A DNA stretch of 64,000 nt from a bacterium (GCA_020350885.1 CP070727.1:1971946-2035945); one strand, 5' to 3'; counted from the stretch's first letter, positions 16,816 to 26,513 are shown. A program made the numbers and translations. Notes: generated from the sequence alone by a model not told the origin.

Positions 16816-19800
16816 GTGTCATACATCCGTGAACGGGCATCGTGGCTGGCCGAGATTGTAACCGCTGTTGTCCTCATCTGTGTCGTTCCAGTCTCCTCTT
16901 TTGCGTGGAATCAATCCGAGATCGAGTGGAGAACGATCAAGACAGCTCACTTCGAGATCCATTACCATCCGGGTGCCGAGTGGAGCGCCCATCAGGCCGC
17001 CGCCATTGTGGAGGAAGTGTTCGGGCCGATCACCGGGTACTACGGCTATGAGACCGGAACGGTGCATATCAACATAACCGATATCGAGGATGTCTCATCC
17101 GGCGCCACCTTTTATTACCTCAATAGAATAGACATCAGCGCAGAGGATCTCGATTTCCACCTCCGGGGCAGTGCCGATTGGCTGCGAAACGTCATTACAC
17201 ACGAGTACACCCATATGGTCTCGATCCAGCGTGCCATGAAGCTGCCGATGATCATGCCCTCGGTGTACTTCCAGGTCATTTCCTTCGAACGGGAGAAACG
17301 GCCGGACGTCCTGACGGGTTACCCGGATTTCCTGGCATCCGTTCCGCTCTATTCCGGCGAGGTTGTTCCGAACTGGTTCACCGAGGGAACGGCCCAGTAC
17401 CAGTGCAGGCTCGCACGGAACGATTTCTGGGATTCGCACAGGGACATGCTGCTCAGGACCGCCTCCCTGAATAGCAACCTCCTCACACTCGACGAGCTCG
17501 GTGTCTTCGGAAAGAATTCCCTACAATCCGAAATGGTCTACAATCAGGGATTCTCGATGGTGCGTTTCATCGCAGAGCACTACGGGCACGACAAGGTCGC
17601 CGAACTCATGCGTGCCCTTTCCCGGTTCTATCGACTGGGCTTCAACGGCGCCTGCAAGGAAGTGCTCGGAATATCGTCGAAAGAACTCTACAGGAAATGG
17701 CGTGAATCGATAGACCGGCAATACGCTGCACAGGCCGCCAGTATCGAGGCAACGGCGCTTCCCGGGAAACGCATAGCCGGAAAGGGCTTCATGAACCTTT
17801 TCCCACTACGCAACGGCGTTACGGGCGACCTCTTCTACCTGTCGAACAGGGGGGGCGACTTTTCGGGTCTGGAGCTCGTGCGCCTCACCAGTACGGGAAA
17901 GGTCACCGGTATCAGCGACAAGGTGAGATCCCGTTTTGCAATCTCACCTGACGGCACGAATCTCTGCTTTACCAAGAGGACGAATAAAAACAGATACGGC
18001 TACAAGCTCAACGATCTCTTTCTCTACGATCTCACCGAGAAGAAAGAGCGGCGTCTCACGCAGTCGCTTCGCGCAACGGATCCCGCCTGGTCCCCCGACG
18101 GCAGCCGTATCGCCTGTGTCGTGAACAGGGACGGCTCCGAGCGGATAATCCTGGTTGATCGGAATACGGGAAGTTACGAATACCTGACGGAGCTGGTACA
18201 TGGCAGGCAGTACTTCGGTCTTTCATGGGGAAAAAGCGGCATCCTGGCCTCCCGTTTCGATGGCACGAGCAGGGATATCGTCCTTGTTGATCCGGCGACC
18301 GGTACTCTGCGGCTGATGATCGAGACACCCGCCGACGAACGGGATCCATGCTGGACAGAGGAGGGGGATGGGTTTCTCTATGCAAGTGACCGGACAGGGA
18401 TATTCAATATCTACTTTCACCAAATCGACAATGATGCCGACTACATGGTTTCCAACGTAACGGGAGGGGCTTTACATCCCGCCGTATCGGGCATGGAATG
18501 CGTATTTTCCGCCTACTGGGCCGACGGCTATGAGATCAGGTCCCTGCCGGACTGGCGGGGCGGCATGCGAACGGTGGATCCTTCCTCCGTCGACCTCGAT
18601 CTCATGCGGAACCGGCTCGTATGCATCGGTGGGAAAGCCGAAGGCAGGCCGTCGGGCACAACGGGTGCCCCCGCAGGGGATGTGCATGCCGGCCCTGCAC
18701 GGCGGCAAATCCCGGATTCCGTTTCAGCGGATGCCGGTCTATCCGGGCGTGGCGAGGATACCGCAGCAGCGATGGACAGCGAGAAGTTCGGACTCAAGTA
18801 TACACCGATCTACGTCTTCCCGCGTTTTCTCATCTACGAAGAGAAACCGAGGATCGGCCTCTTCATAGACACGAGGGACATCCTCGACAGGCAGAGCGTG
18901 TTTGCCGGTGCTTCGATGAACGTAGAGGGTGAGTTCGATGTGAATCTCAGTTTCGAGCTCCGGCAGTTCAAACCAACGTTCATATTCGATGTCTACCGGG
19001 TGCGAAAGTACTATACATACATGGATGACTTGTGCGGCGGTGAGGTACAGGACCGGTTCGATCTCTGGGATGTATACCTTAGCTGCCGTCTGGAATTCGA
19101 GAAGGCTGCGCTGTTTTCCCGGAACGAGCTGGACCTGCGCATCAACCATGGGGAATACGGTGTGAATATCGAGGCCTTTTCATGTGTTCCCGTTGAACTG
19201 GGATGGACCTACTACAAGGCCGACGAGTATTCGCTCATCTACCGCTACAAAAAGATACGTGAGGAGGTAAACGGCGGTATCAATCCGCGAAGCGGCAAGG
19301 ACTTCAGCCTGGAGGTCACATACGTCAAGGGCAGGCTGTTTGCCGGCCAGTTCGAATACGGCTTCCGGCCGAAATACGGCAATAGCGATTTTATCCGTGT
19401 CCTTCAAAGATACGAACGGTTCATTCCCGTACCCGTCGCAGGCTCCGCACTTTCTCTTATGATGATGAACGGTATAACTTTCAACGCCGACGGGGCCAAT
19501 ATCGATGATTTTTTCTATCTCTATCTCGGCAGCCGTGACATGCTCCGAGGTTACACGTACTACAGCCTCGGGGGAAAGAATATCTGGATGGGACGACTCA
19601 CTTACCGGTTCCCGATCCTGAGAAGGATAAACCGCCAGTTCTTGACACTCTATCTCGGTTCCATCTACGGGGGGCTCTTCGCCGAAGCTGGAGGGGCATG
19701 GGATGTGGGTGGATTCGAATTCGACCGCCTCAAGAGGGACGTCGGATTCGAGTTACGAATAAAGGGATTCACGTTCTACAACTACCCGCTCGCCGCATCC

Positions 19801-19917
19801 TTCGAGACAGCCTACGGGCTCGACGAGATCAGGTACAACGATCCATTCAACCCGGAAATATCGTTCACTGAAGGCAAGGAGTGGAAGTTCTACGGGAGCA
19901 TCTTCTTCAACTTCTGA
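16816..19917 (+). CDS. Metalloprotease-like / beta-propeller / outer-membrane barrel protein
   Basis: 1033 residues from a GTG start. An N-terminal signal segment (IVTAVVLICVVPVSSFAW) is followed by a gluzincin-like domain with HEYTH at 129-133 and a downstream Glu at 190 (WFTEGTAQYQ), the expected zinc ligands and catalytic Glu. Residues about 330-600 contain TolB/WD40-like repeats (FAISPDGTNLCF, PAWSPDGSRIACV, PCWTEEGDGFLY). A Pro/Gly/Ala-rich linker near 610-650 leads to about 370 residues of alternating beta-strands ending in GSIFFNF, a typical outer-membrane barrel C-terminus with terminal Phe. The protein is probably anchored in the outer membrane. The protease activity is inferred from motifs only. 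Confidence 0.85.
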   Translation: MSYIRERASWLAEIVTAVVLICVVPVSSFAWNQSEIEWRTIKTAHFEIHYHPGAEWSAHQAAAIVEEVFGPITGYYGYETGTVHINITDIEDVSSGATFYYLNRIDISAEDLDFHLRGSADWLRNVITHEYTHMVSIQRAMKLPMIMPSVYFQVISFEREKRPDVLTGYPDFLASVPLYSGEVVPNWFTEGTAQYQCRLARNDFWDSHRDMLLRTASLNSNLLTLDELGVFGKNSLQSEMVYNQGFSMVRFIAEHYGHDKVAELMRALSRFYRLGFNGACKEVLGISSKELYRKWRESIDRQYAAQAASIEATALPGKRIAGKGFMNLFPLRNGVTGDLFYLSNRGGDFSGLELVRLTSTGKVTGISDKVRSRFAISPDGTNLCFTKRTNKNRYGYKLNDLFLYDLTEKKERRLTQSLRATDPAWSPDGSRIACVVNRDGSERIILVDRNTGSYEYLTELVHGRQYFGLSWGKSGILASRFDGTSRDIVLVDPATGTLRLMIETPADERDPCWTEEGDGFLYASDRTGIFNIYFHQIDNDADYMVSNVTGGALHPAVSGMECVFSAYWADGYEIRSLPDWRGGMRTVDPSSVDLDLMRNRLVCIGGKAEGRPSGTTGAPAGDVHAGPARRQIPDSVSADAGLSGRGEDTAAAMDSEKFGLKYTPIYVFPRFLIYEEKPRIGLFIDTRDILDRQSVFAGASMNVEGEFDVNLSFELRQFKPTFIFDVYRVRKYYTYMDDLCGGEVQDRFDLWDVYLSCRLEFEKAALFSRNELDLRINHGEYGVNIEAFSCVPVELGWTYYKADEYSLIYRYKKIREEVNGGINPRSGKDFSLEVTYVKGRLFAGQFEYGFRPKYGNSDFIRVLQRYERFIPVPVAGSALSLMMMNGITFNADGANIDDFFYLYLGSRDMLRGYTYYSLGGKNIWMGRLTYRFPILRRINRQFLTLYLGSIYGGLFAEAGGAWDVGGFEFDRLKRDVGFELRIKGFTFYNYPLAASFETAYGLDEIRYNDPFNPEISFTEGKEWKFYGSIFFNF

Positions 19918-19951
19918 TAACCGGCAGGGAGACAGGGGAGAAGGTACGCGG

Positions 19952-21367
19952 ATGAAGGTAACCCTTGCGGGATACAACATCGAGGCTGAAGGCATCGAAC
20001 GCCTCAACCGGGAGACAGGAGAGACCTACACACCGGAGGTGATTTCGGCGGCATACGCACGGGTCACACGCGATCCCAGACGGCTCGAGACGTTCCGGCG
20101 TGAAGCCAGGAAAGCGGTCGATACTGCTCGAGACAGGAACGAGCGGATCGTATACAAATTCGGTCACCGCTCGATAGCCGAGCACGCCGTGTTCAACTTC
20201 GATATCATGGGAATATCGAGGCTCGCGGTCGAGGAGGTAGAGCATTTTCGTCTCGCCTCATACACCGAGAAATCACAGCGGTACATACGTCTCGGGAAGG
20301 ATATCATCGTTCCCCGTGAAATAAGCGAACGTGATCTCGACTCGGAATTCAGCGCTATTATGGTGCGCCTGCATCATGCATACGAAGAGCTGCTCGAGGT
20401 GATGCTCGCAGCCGGTGAGAAGGAAGGAGTGGCGAAGGAGGATGCACGGTATCTTATGCCGCTGGCAACGGCGGCCCAGCTCGGCATGACGGTCAATGCC
20501 CGCGAGCTGGAATACATGATTGCACGGCTCGCCTCCCACCCGCTCGATGAGATGCGCCGACTGTCGGGACAGCTCTGCGAGGCGGCCGCAGGGATCGCAC
20601 CGTCACTCGTAAAGTACCCGGATACGACGCCCTATTTCGAAAATATGCACCCCGCAAGGGAAGAGTTCATGCACAGCTATACCGATAAGGGAACGGACAA
20701 AGGGGGAGGTTCCGGTGATGTCGCACGCCTGGTCGAGGTGACGGATGGGGGGGACCGGCGTCTTGCCTCGTGCCTTCTCTTCTCCGTCGGAGGGATGAGC
20801 ATGGAGGAGGCCGAGAGGCTGGTCAGGCGGATGCCCCGGAAAGATCTGCAGAGGATCGTGGCCCGGACCCTCCGCCACATCGAGAAGCACGACAGCGTGT
20901 GGCGCGAATTCGAGAGTGTCAATTTACTCTTCGAGGTTGTTGTCTCCGCCTCCTGCTTTGCCCAACTGAAACGCCACCGTTTGGCCACCCTGATCACACA
21001 GCCGTACGATCTCTCGCTCGGTATCAAGATCCCAGAATCGATAAGGAAGGCGAAAGCCGTCCGCCTCTTCCGAACGGCGGTCCGGAGCTCCGAGAAGCTA
21101 TTCAGTTCATTGAAGATGCCGGTGGGTCCAGCGGCTGCATATGCCCTCTCGAACGCGCACCGTAGACGCGCCCTCGTGGGAATCAACCTTCGTGAACTCT
21201 ATCACTTCTCTCGCCTCAGGAGCGACCGTCACGCACAGTGGGAGATACGGAACCTCTCGAACATCATGTGTGGCCTTGCCGCCGAACGACTCCCAGTCTC
21301 TACAATGCTTCTCGGCGGAAAGGATGGCTTCGACGAACAGAAGAACACGATCCTGTCCGGGACATGA
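19952..21367 (+). CDS. thyX: Double-domain FAD-dependent thymidylate synthase (ThyX-like)
   Basis: 471 residues, about twice the usual ThyX length. Residues 1-230 are one ThyX-like unit with FGHRSIAEHAVFNFDI and a motif HFRLASYTEKSQRY near residue 97-110. Residues 260-471 are a second unit with HDSVWREFESVNLLFEV and RHRLATLITQPYDL near residue 340. The first unit keeps the S..E.SxRY part of the canonical RHRxxSxNExSxRY signature but has HF in place of RH; the second keeps RHR and loses the rest. An active site would need parts from both. Known ThyX makes dTMP using FADH2 and methylenetetrahydrofolate; this protein may be catalytic or a divergent paralogue. Confidence 0.85.
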   Translation: MKVTLAGYNIEAEGIERLNRETGETYTPEVISAAYARVTRDPRRLETFRREARKAVDTARDRNERIVYKFGHRSIAEHAVFNFDIMGISRLAVEEVEHFRLASYTEKSQRYIRLGKDIIVPREISERDLDSEFSAIMVRLHHAYEELLEVMLAAGEKEGVAKEDARYLMPLATAAQLGMTVNARELEYMIARLASHPLDEMRRLSGQLCEAAAGIAPSLVKYPDTTPYFENMHPAREEFMHSYTDKGTDKGGGSGDVARLVEVTDGGDRRLASCLLFSVGGMSMEEAERLVRRMPRKDLQRIVARTLRHIEKHDSVWREFESVNLLFEVVVSASCFAQLKRHRLATLITQPYDLSLGIKIPESIRKAKAVRLFRTAVRSSEKLFSSLKMPVGPAAAYALSNAHRRRALVGINLRELYHFSRLRSDRHAQWEIRNLSNIMCGLAAERLPVSTMLLGGKDGFDEQKNTILSGT

Positions 21368-21431
21368 TTGATGGCGGGAGTCCCGGAGAAGACCATTTCG
21401 ACATACTGGAATACATACGAGACATCGTACC

Positions 21432-21968
21432 ATGGGTGAATTCATAGAGCTCGTCAGGAAACGCAGGAGCATCCGGAGCTACCGTTCGGAGCCGGTGCCC
21501 AGGGAGAAGATCGAGCTGTGTATCGAGGCTGCCAGATTCGCTCCCACGGCATGCAACACCCAGAGCTGGCGCTTCATCGTGGTGGAGGGAGAGCTCAAGG
21601 TCCGACTCGTCAAGGAAGCCCTGGGCGGGGTGATAGTGCCGAACCGGTTCGCGCTCCAGGCGCCAGTCATCGTCGTAATAGCCGTTGACATGAACCTCGT
21701 CACTCACAGGCTCGGCGGGGGGCTCAAGGGGATCGATTATCACATGATCGATACCGGCATAGCGGGCGAGCACTTCGTATTGCAGGCAGCCGAACTCGAT
21801 CTCGGTACGTGCTGGATAGGCTGGTTCAACAAGAAAGCCGTAAAACGCCTCCTCGGCCTCTCGCGTGGATGGGAGGTCACCGCCATGATCACACTCGGTT
21901 ACCCCGCATCCGTTCCACCCGACAAGAAGAGAAAGAGCGTCTCCGACGTCTCGGATTTCAAGCGTTGA
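21432..21968 (+). CDS. Nitroreductase-family protein
   Basis: 178 residues. The FMN-binding nitroreductase fold is shown by MGEFIELVRKRRSIRSYRSEPV, FAPTACNTQSWRFIVVEG, IDTGIAGEHFVLQAAELDLGTCWIGWF (key elements IDTGIAGEH and LGTCWIGWF), and the C-terminal ITLGYPASVPPDKKRK. Conserved RRSIRSY supplies the Arg that bind the FMN phosphate. It is the short bacterial form. The natural substrate is unknown. It lies 64 bases after the ThyX gene in the same direction. Confidence 0.92.
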   Translation: MGEFIELVRKRRSIRSYRSEPVPREKIELCIEAARFAPTACNTQSWRFIVVEGELKVRLVKEALGGVIVPNRFALQAPVIVVIAVDMNLVTHRLGGGLKGIDYHMIDTGIAGEHFVLQAAELDLGTCWIGWFNKKAVKRLLGLSRGWEVTAMITLGYPASVPPDKKRKSVSDVSDFKR

Positions 21969-22011
21969 AACGGAATGATCGGTGATATAACTTATTGATA
22001 AAAATATAATA

Positions 22012-22038
22012 AAATGTAAACATATTCTGTTTACATTT
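22012..22038. promoter_or_regulatory. Perfect inverted repeat, candidate operator
   Basis: Two 11-base arms AAATGTAAACA and TGTTTACATTT are exact reverse complements, separated by TATTC. The site lies in an AT-rich stretch about 150 bases before the ribbon-helix-helix-like gene at 22191. There is no T tract, so it is not a terminator. An operator for a dimeric regulator, possibly the downstream protein, is the likely explanation. Confidence 0.6.
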
Positions 22039-22190
22039 CCGGGAGAATGTGCAATAATAATTCTTGATTGTACGACGCTGCAGCGTCGCATGCCTCTACC
22101 GTGAAGGAAACCTTTTCCACCATCAGAGGCACATTCATTACCAGAGTCGAACGAGACCGAGATCAGAGAGACGCCGTAGAAGGGAAGCGT

Positions 22191-22766
22191 ATGAAGCGAA
22201 GCAGATCACTGGCTGTGAGGATACCAGAGGAGACCTGGGAAAATCTGCGCAGGGAGGCTATGAGAAAAGGGCTCACAACGAGCAAGCTCGTAAGGGCCAA
22301 GATCATGCTCTCGACTGAATTCGAGGGGCCGATCCTCGACTGCATCGACGAATACTCGAAACGGCTCGGTCTCTCCCGTCATGAGTTCGTGGAGGCGGTT
22401 GTAATCGATTTCATGGCCCGGATATCAACCACCGAAGCGCCCGCTGAGGGTAGATCCGGCCATTTCCTGCCGATGTTCGCACAGACCGGCAGGGGATTGA
22501 TGAAGGGAGTGGAACTCTTCGAGCATCTCATCTCGCACTACTGCGACGATAACGCTTGCCCCGGAAACGACCGACCGACTGCCGCTCGACGCCCGGCCGA
22601 AGATACCGGTGGGCGTACAATCGATTCCCCAAGATCGAGCGGGAAGTCCCCATCGGATCGCGGTACCCCTCACACAGATGCCGAGAGGATAGCACGGCAG
22701 AGGTTCGATAAAGAGTTACACGACCGGATCATGGATTTCTACCGTAACAAACACGCCCGGCAATAG
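22191..22766 (+). CDS. Probable ribbon-helix-helix DNA-binding protein
   Basis: 191 residues from ATG 22191, which has an AAGGGA box 5 bases before it; an upstream open frame from 22068 lacks a good start. The N-terminus MKRSRSLAVRIPEETWENLR reads as a beta strand plus helix of an Arc/MetJ/CopG-like domain, followed by MRKGLTTSKLVRAKI, the second helix. Residues 45-85 are helical. The C-terminal half is low-complexity, Arg/Pro/Ser/Gly-rich and probably disordered, ending in a basic helix (RFDKELHDRIMDFYRNK). Likely regulates itself through the palindrome at 22012-22038; the family call rests on a short segment. Confidence 0.55.
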   Translation: MKRSRSLAVRIPEETWENLRREAMRKGLTTSKLVRAKIMLSTEFEGPILDCIDEYSKRLGLSRHEFVEAVVIDFMARISTTEAPAEGRSGHFLPMFAQTGRGLMKGVELFEHLISHYCDDNACPGNDRPTAARRPAEDTGGRTIDSPRSSGKSPSDRGTPHTDAERIARQRFDKELHDRIMDFYRNKHARQ

Positions 22767-22879
22767 GGGGGTGCAAGATGGTCGCTCCCGGGGCTTCCTG
22801 TACATGCAAAAACCTGCATCTACACCGCCCGCTCCCACCGCCTCTCGACCGGTTCTACACTCACGTAACTATCAATAAT

Positions 22880-24865
22880 TCAATTTGTATGTAGATTGAC
22901 TTGAAGTTGTACATAAAAGCTTAGGTCAAAGGAAGCGCCGGCAGGATGAAGGCGGTGTTCCCGGTTGAATAGGTTTCTCGCAAGCAGGCTCCCCACCATT
23001 GTCCCGTCCAGGAACCGTTTTCGCACCTGAACATCCAGTATGTACGCGGACGGTATGCGTGCATTGTAGACCGTACTTGTCCTATCATCCAGCTGACAGA
23101 TTGTGCGATCGACTTCCGTATAGTCTTTCCAGTATGACGAAGAACTGTACCTGAAATAGGACCATAGTGAGAAGTCCTCTACGGGACGGTACGACATGCT
23201 GTAATGAACGGCATGGTGCGGAACAGATTCCCATGCAGCTCTGAAACGCTCGCTTCCGGCGACGGCCTCCTGGTAGCTGTAGAACAATCGGTGCGAGAAT
23301 ACGGGCGAGGGGTGATATCTCAGGGCGAGTGTACCCATGGCGGTGTGACCGGATTCATCGGGGAATACATGTACGGGGCCTTCGAAGGAACAGTCACGGG
23401 GATTCAACAGGAGATCCTGCCGTTCCAGTTGAACGTGTCCGAGATACCGGTACGATCCCGTGATATCCACCGAGAAGTCATCGCCATCGAAGCTCCATGA
23501 AAGATCCGATGTCACGTTCGTGCTTCTTTGAAAAGCCCCATGGACGGTACAATCGATTCCATACGTATCAAGCAGTCCGTAGCCACGTCCGACCCAGAAC
23601 CAGAGGTCGTTCCCCTCCCCGAGGAGGTACCGGGAAAATGAGAGGGAAGCCATGACGCCTGATCCCCGTGTAATCGCCACATCGTGTAGCAGCGAGGCTT
23701 TCAGTGCGGCCTCTTTCGCGGTGAACCGAACCATGATCCCGCCACTCTGGCGGAGCCTCGCTCCGTACGATTTATCGCAGGAGCCATATACAGATCCGAC
23801 CTGATACGAATCCGTAGTGAGACGATACCCCGTATCGAGTTCCCTACGTTCAAATCCTGCACCCACTGACAACCGTGCCGTCCGCCCGAGATACGCCAGC
23901 TCGGTATTCCCGGTGTATGAACGCATCTTCCAGTCGAAATCGAAATCGAGCATATTGTCGTATCTTCGAAGCTCGTTCGACTCGTAGAAGACCCGATAGT
24001 CCACGCGGTGCCGTTCACCCGCCGTCACTGTCCCTGCCGCACCTGCATGAGACCAGACGGTCGTCACGGGAACCTCCCGTCCCAAGGGTTGAAAGAAGAG
24101 GAGGTATTTCGAGGTCATGGCGTGGGCTAGGTAGAGCTCTCCGTGATGCCGTGCGCCATCGATGCCGACGGCTACCGAGGAGGAGAGTTGGCTCATATTT
24201 GCCCATTTGTCCTCGTCCAGGGCGCCGAATATGCGGTGCCTCATGTTGATATCCGTGAATGTATGGTCACGTGCGAGTACGGCAATACGTGCGTAGGTCC
24301 CCTCAGGGTGGAAATCCACGGTGAAGAGGCCTTCCCGTCCAATCCTGTCCACGTTCGGAGTCTGATAGTCGGTATACCTGTACGGTCCGGGGTCGCCCGT
24401 CTCGTCTCCGACAAGACCGACCACATGAAGCATCATCCCCCTCTTTGGAGACGATGTATGAATGTGTATGAGTCCCTTGCCTGCGAAGTACCCCCCGTGA
24501 AGCTGTGGTGTATTCATTACCTCCACCGAATCTATTACCTCGACGGCAAGCGGGATAGCACTGATATCCTTGAACAGCATTGGTGATGGAGCCAGCTGGT
24601 GCCCGTCAACCATAATGATCCATCCTTCACCTGCATACGAGTTGAGTCCATTGACGCTCGCGTGCCACGAGTATCCGTCTGTAGTCTGCACCGTCCACTC
24701 GTCGAGCAGCTGAAGGATGTCGCCCAAACGCGTTACACCTGAGGTTTGCAGTTCGTCTGCAGCGATACAGCGCCTGCCTGGTGGGGCGGATGCGCACATG
24801 CTTTCCTCGGCCCCATAAAAGGACAGAATAAACACGACCAGATATGCTGTGCGAACGATCCTCAT
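22880..24865 (-). CDS. TonB-dependent receptor-like outer-membrane protein
   Basis: 661 residues. The ATG at 24865 overlaps the stop of the upstream gene (ATGA) and is preferred to an in-frame GTG 21 bases earlier. After a signal peptide (IVRTAYLVVFILSFYGAEES) comes a plug domain with LGDILQLLDEW, GLNSYAGEGWIIMVDGHQL and AIPLAVEVIDSVEVMNTPQ. The remaining 500 residues alternate short beta strands and end near FYVQLQVNLHTN, a barrel-like terminus. It is short for a TonB receptor and no clear TonB box is visible. Substrate unknown. It forms a two-gene minus-strand operon with the barrel protein at 24862-25497. Confidence 0.78.
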   Translation of the reverse strand: MRIVRTAYLVVFILSFYGAEESMCASAPPGRRCIAADELQTSGVTRLGDILQLLDEWTVQTTDGYSWHASVNGLNSYAGEGWIIMVDGHQLAPSPMLFKDISAIPLAVEVIDSVEVMNTPQLHGGYFAGKGLIHIHTSSPKRGMMLHVVGLVGDETGDPGPYRYTDYQTPNVDRIGREGLFTVDFHPEGTYARIAVLARDHTFTDINMRHRIFGALDEDKWANMSQLSSSVAVGIDGARHHGELYLAHAMTSKYLLFFQPLGREVPVTTVWSHAGAAGTVTAGERHRVDYRVFYESNELRRYDNMLDFDFDWKMRSYTGNTELAYLGRTARLSVGAGFERRELDTGYRLTTDSYQVGSVYGSCDKSYGARLRQSGGIMVRFTAKEAALKASLLHDVAITRGSGVMASLSFSRYLLGEGNDLWFWVGRGYGLLDTYGIDCTVHGAFQRSTNVTSDLSWSFDGDDFSVDITGSYRYLGHVQLERQDLLLNPRDCSFEGPVHVFPDESGHTAMGTLALRYHPSPVFSHRLFYSYQEAVAGSERFRAAWESVPHHAVHYSMSYRPVEDFSLWSYFRYSSSSYWKDYTEVDRTICQLDDRTSTVYNARIPSAYILDVQVRKRFLDGTMVGSLLARNLFNREHRLHPAGASFDLSFYVQLQVNLHTN

Positions 24866-25497
24866 TGCATAAAGTTTCTGAACCACAAAGGGGAATCGAA
24901 GGAATAATTCAAGCCAAAGGTAAGGAAAACCAGTTCAATCCGCTCGTGTGTCAAAACGGTGAGATGGCTTCCGCCGAGCACCGCCCGCCAGTTCCCATAA
25001 ACCGGAACGCTCATCCGCAGTGAGAACATCAGGCCGAGTTCGGACTCGTACCTGATCCCTTCTATCGCCTCAATGCCAAGGATGAACGTATTGTACCCGA
25101 TACTGAATCCCCCGAAGAGGTTCAGGTCTGCGGGCAATCGAAGGTGTTTGCCCCATCCGGCATGCACGAAGATGTGGTAGTAATCAGGAGTGGCGACATC
25201 CTTCGCCGTAACGGGGAAAAGGCTGATCCCCGTTCTCATGGTTCCTGCGTAGAATGGTGTGGCAATCGAAAGATCAATGCCCCGCACGGGATCCCAGAAC
25301 TCGTGAAACAGGTTTCGGTTCGTATTCGAGAGGTATTCGACACCGACTTTCAGTGTTTCAAATGGACCCGACTGCTCGGCACTCAGTATGCCGGCCTCGC
25401 TCGAGGACTTCAGGGCCGTCATGAATACGATACATAGATACAACAGGGATAATTTCAATGGGATCGACCTTTCTGTACCAGAGTCAATCGCCTGCAT
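24862..25497 (-). CDS. Exported beta-barrel-like hypothetical protein
   Basis: 211 residues from the ATG at 25497, which gives an N-terminal signal sequence (SIPLKLSLLYLCIVFMTALK). The mature part is rich in aromatic and glycine residues in alternating strands (GVEYLSNTNRNLFHEFWDP, GFSIGYNTFILGIEA, ELVFLTFGLNYSFDSP), as in small outer-membrane barrels. It ends with FRNFMQ. No family is recognised. It is the first gene of the operon with the TonB-receptor-like protein and may be its partner. Confidence 0.6.
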   Translation of the reverse strand: MQAIDSGTERSIPLKLSLLYLCIVFMTALKSSSEAGILSAEQSGPFETLKVGVEYLSNTNRNLFHEFWDPVRGIDLSIATPFYAGTMRTGISLFPVTAKDVATPDYYHIFVHAGWGKHLRLPADLNLFGGFSIGYNTFILGIEAIEGIRYESELGLMFSLRMSVPVYGNWRAVLGGSHLTVLTHERIELVFLTFGLNYSFDSPLWFRNFMQ

Positions 25498-25701
25498 GAA
25501 TGCATGGGCTCGATTGATAGCTGTGGCGGTACTATACCAGAATAGCATGCGGGCGCACAGTAAATCCTTCCTCACACTACCCGTCTGTGCTAGCATATGC
25601 ATCGGGGATGGCTGCGTGACGGTCAACGATGAAGATGGATTTCATCTGAGCGTGATAACAGCCGTAACGGGACCTTTGGCATTGAATATAGGAGGTGCCG
25701 G

Positions 25702-25998
25702 ATGCAAACGTACGTGCTTCTGACCAAGCTCTCACCGGAACTGGCAAAACAGCTCAAGGACAGGGCCAAGCTCGGGCGCGCCTGGTTGGACCAGGTCAGG
25801 GAGAAGTGCCCCGAGGTGAAATTCCTATCCCATTACGCACTTCTCGGCGCTTACGATTTTCTCGATATCTATGAGGCGCCGGACGAGGAGACCGCTGCAA
25901 AGGTTTCGATGATAAGCCTGCAAAACGGGGCATTCACGGCCGAGAGTCTCATGGCGATACCTTATAAACGGTTCCTGGAATTGACCGATGAGATCTAG
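25702..25998 (+). CDS. GYD-domain protein
   Basis: 98 residues, one ferredoxin-like alpha/beta GYD domain. The defining motif is present as LLGAYDFLDIYEAPDEE near residue 49. The start follows an AGGAGGTGCC box. GYD proteins are small dimeric cytoplasmic proteins of unknown role. It lies divergently from the outer-membrane pair at 22880-25497. Confidence 0.88.
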   Translation: MQTYVLLTKLSPELAKQLKDRAKLGRAWLDQVREKCPEVKFLSHYALLGAYDFLDIYEAPDEETAAKVSMISLQNGAFTAESLMAIPYKRFLELTDEI

Positions 25999-26093
25999 CA
26001 GAGCGCCGGCCGGCAGGGGCAGGCTGTGACATTACGCTGCGTGGATGACCGAACGCTGTCATCTGCGGGATCAGCCGAAAGGAATGTGCATCA

Positions 26094-26513
26094 ATGAAAA
26101 GTTACCGCAAGGAGCTCTGGTTCGATGTACCGACCAGGCGGGCGTTCATAAATATCACTCCACAGGTCGAGGCATGCTTGGAGGAAAGCGGCATCCTGGA
26201 AGGGCTTGTACTCGTCAATGCCATGCACATCACTGCATCCGTCTTCATAAACGACGACGAAAGCGGATTGCACCAAGACTACGAGCAATGGCTGGAGAAG
26301 CTGGCGCCGCACGAACCTGTATCCCGCTACCGTCATAACAGAACGGGTGAGGACAACGGTGATGCACACCTCAAGCGACAGGTGATGGGACGTGAGGTTG
26401 TAGTGGCGATAACAGGCGGAAGGCTCGATTTTGGACCCTGGGAACAGATATTCTACGGGGAGTTCGACGGACGTCGGAAAAAGCGTGTCCTCGTAAAGCT
26501 CATAGGTGAATGA
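26094..26513 (+). CDS. yjbQ: YjbQ/UPF0047 family protein
   Basis: 139 residues, the standard YjbQ length. Motifs: [37 protein letters not shown], the metal-site segment [20 protein letters not shown] and [16 protein letters not shown]. In E. coli the homologue has secondary thiamine-phosphate synthase activity; in other bacteria the role is unproven. The start at 26094 follows AAAGGAATG. The gene is convergent with the propeller/phosphatase gene. Confidence 0.93.
   Translation: MKSYRKELWFDVPTRRAFINITPQVEACLEESGILEGLVLVNAMHITASVFINDDESGLHQDYEQWLEKLAPHEPVSRYRHNRTGEDNGDAHLKRQVMGREVVVAITGGRLDFGPWEQIFYGEFDGRRKKRVLVKLIGE

Noticed and set aside
22068..22190. N-terminal extension of the ribbon-helix-helix-like protein
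   Set aside because: ATG 22191 has a well-placed AAGGGA box, while the upstream extension has no such signal and no protein-like composition.
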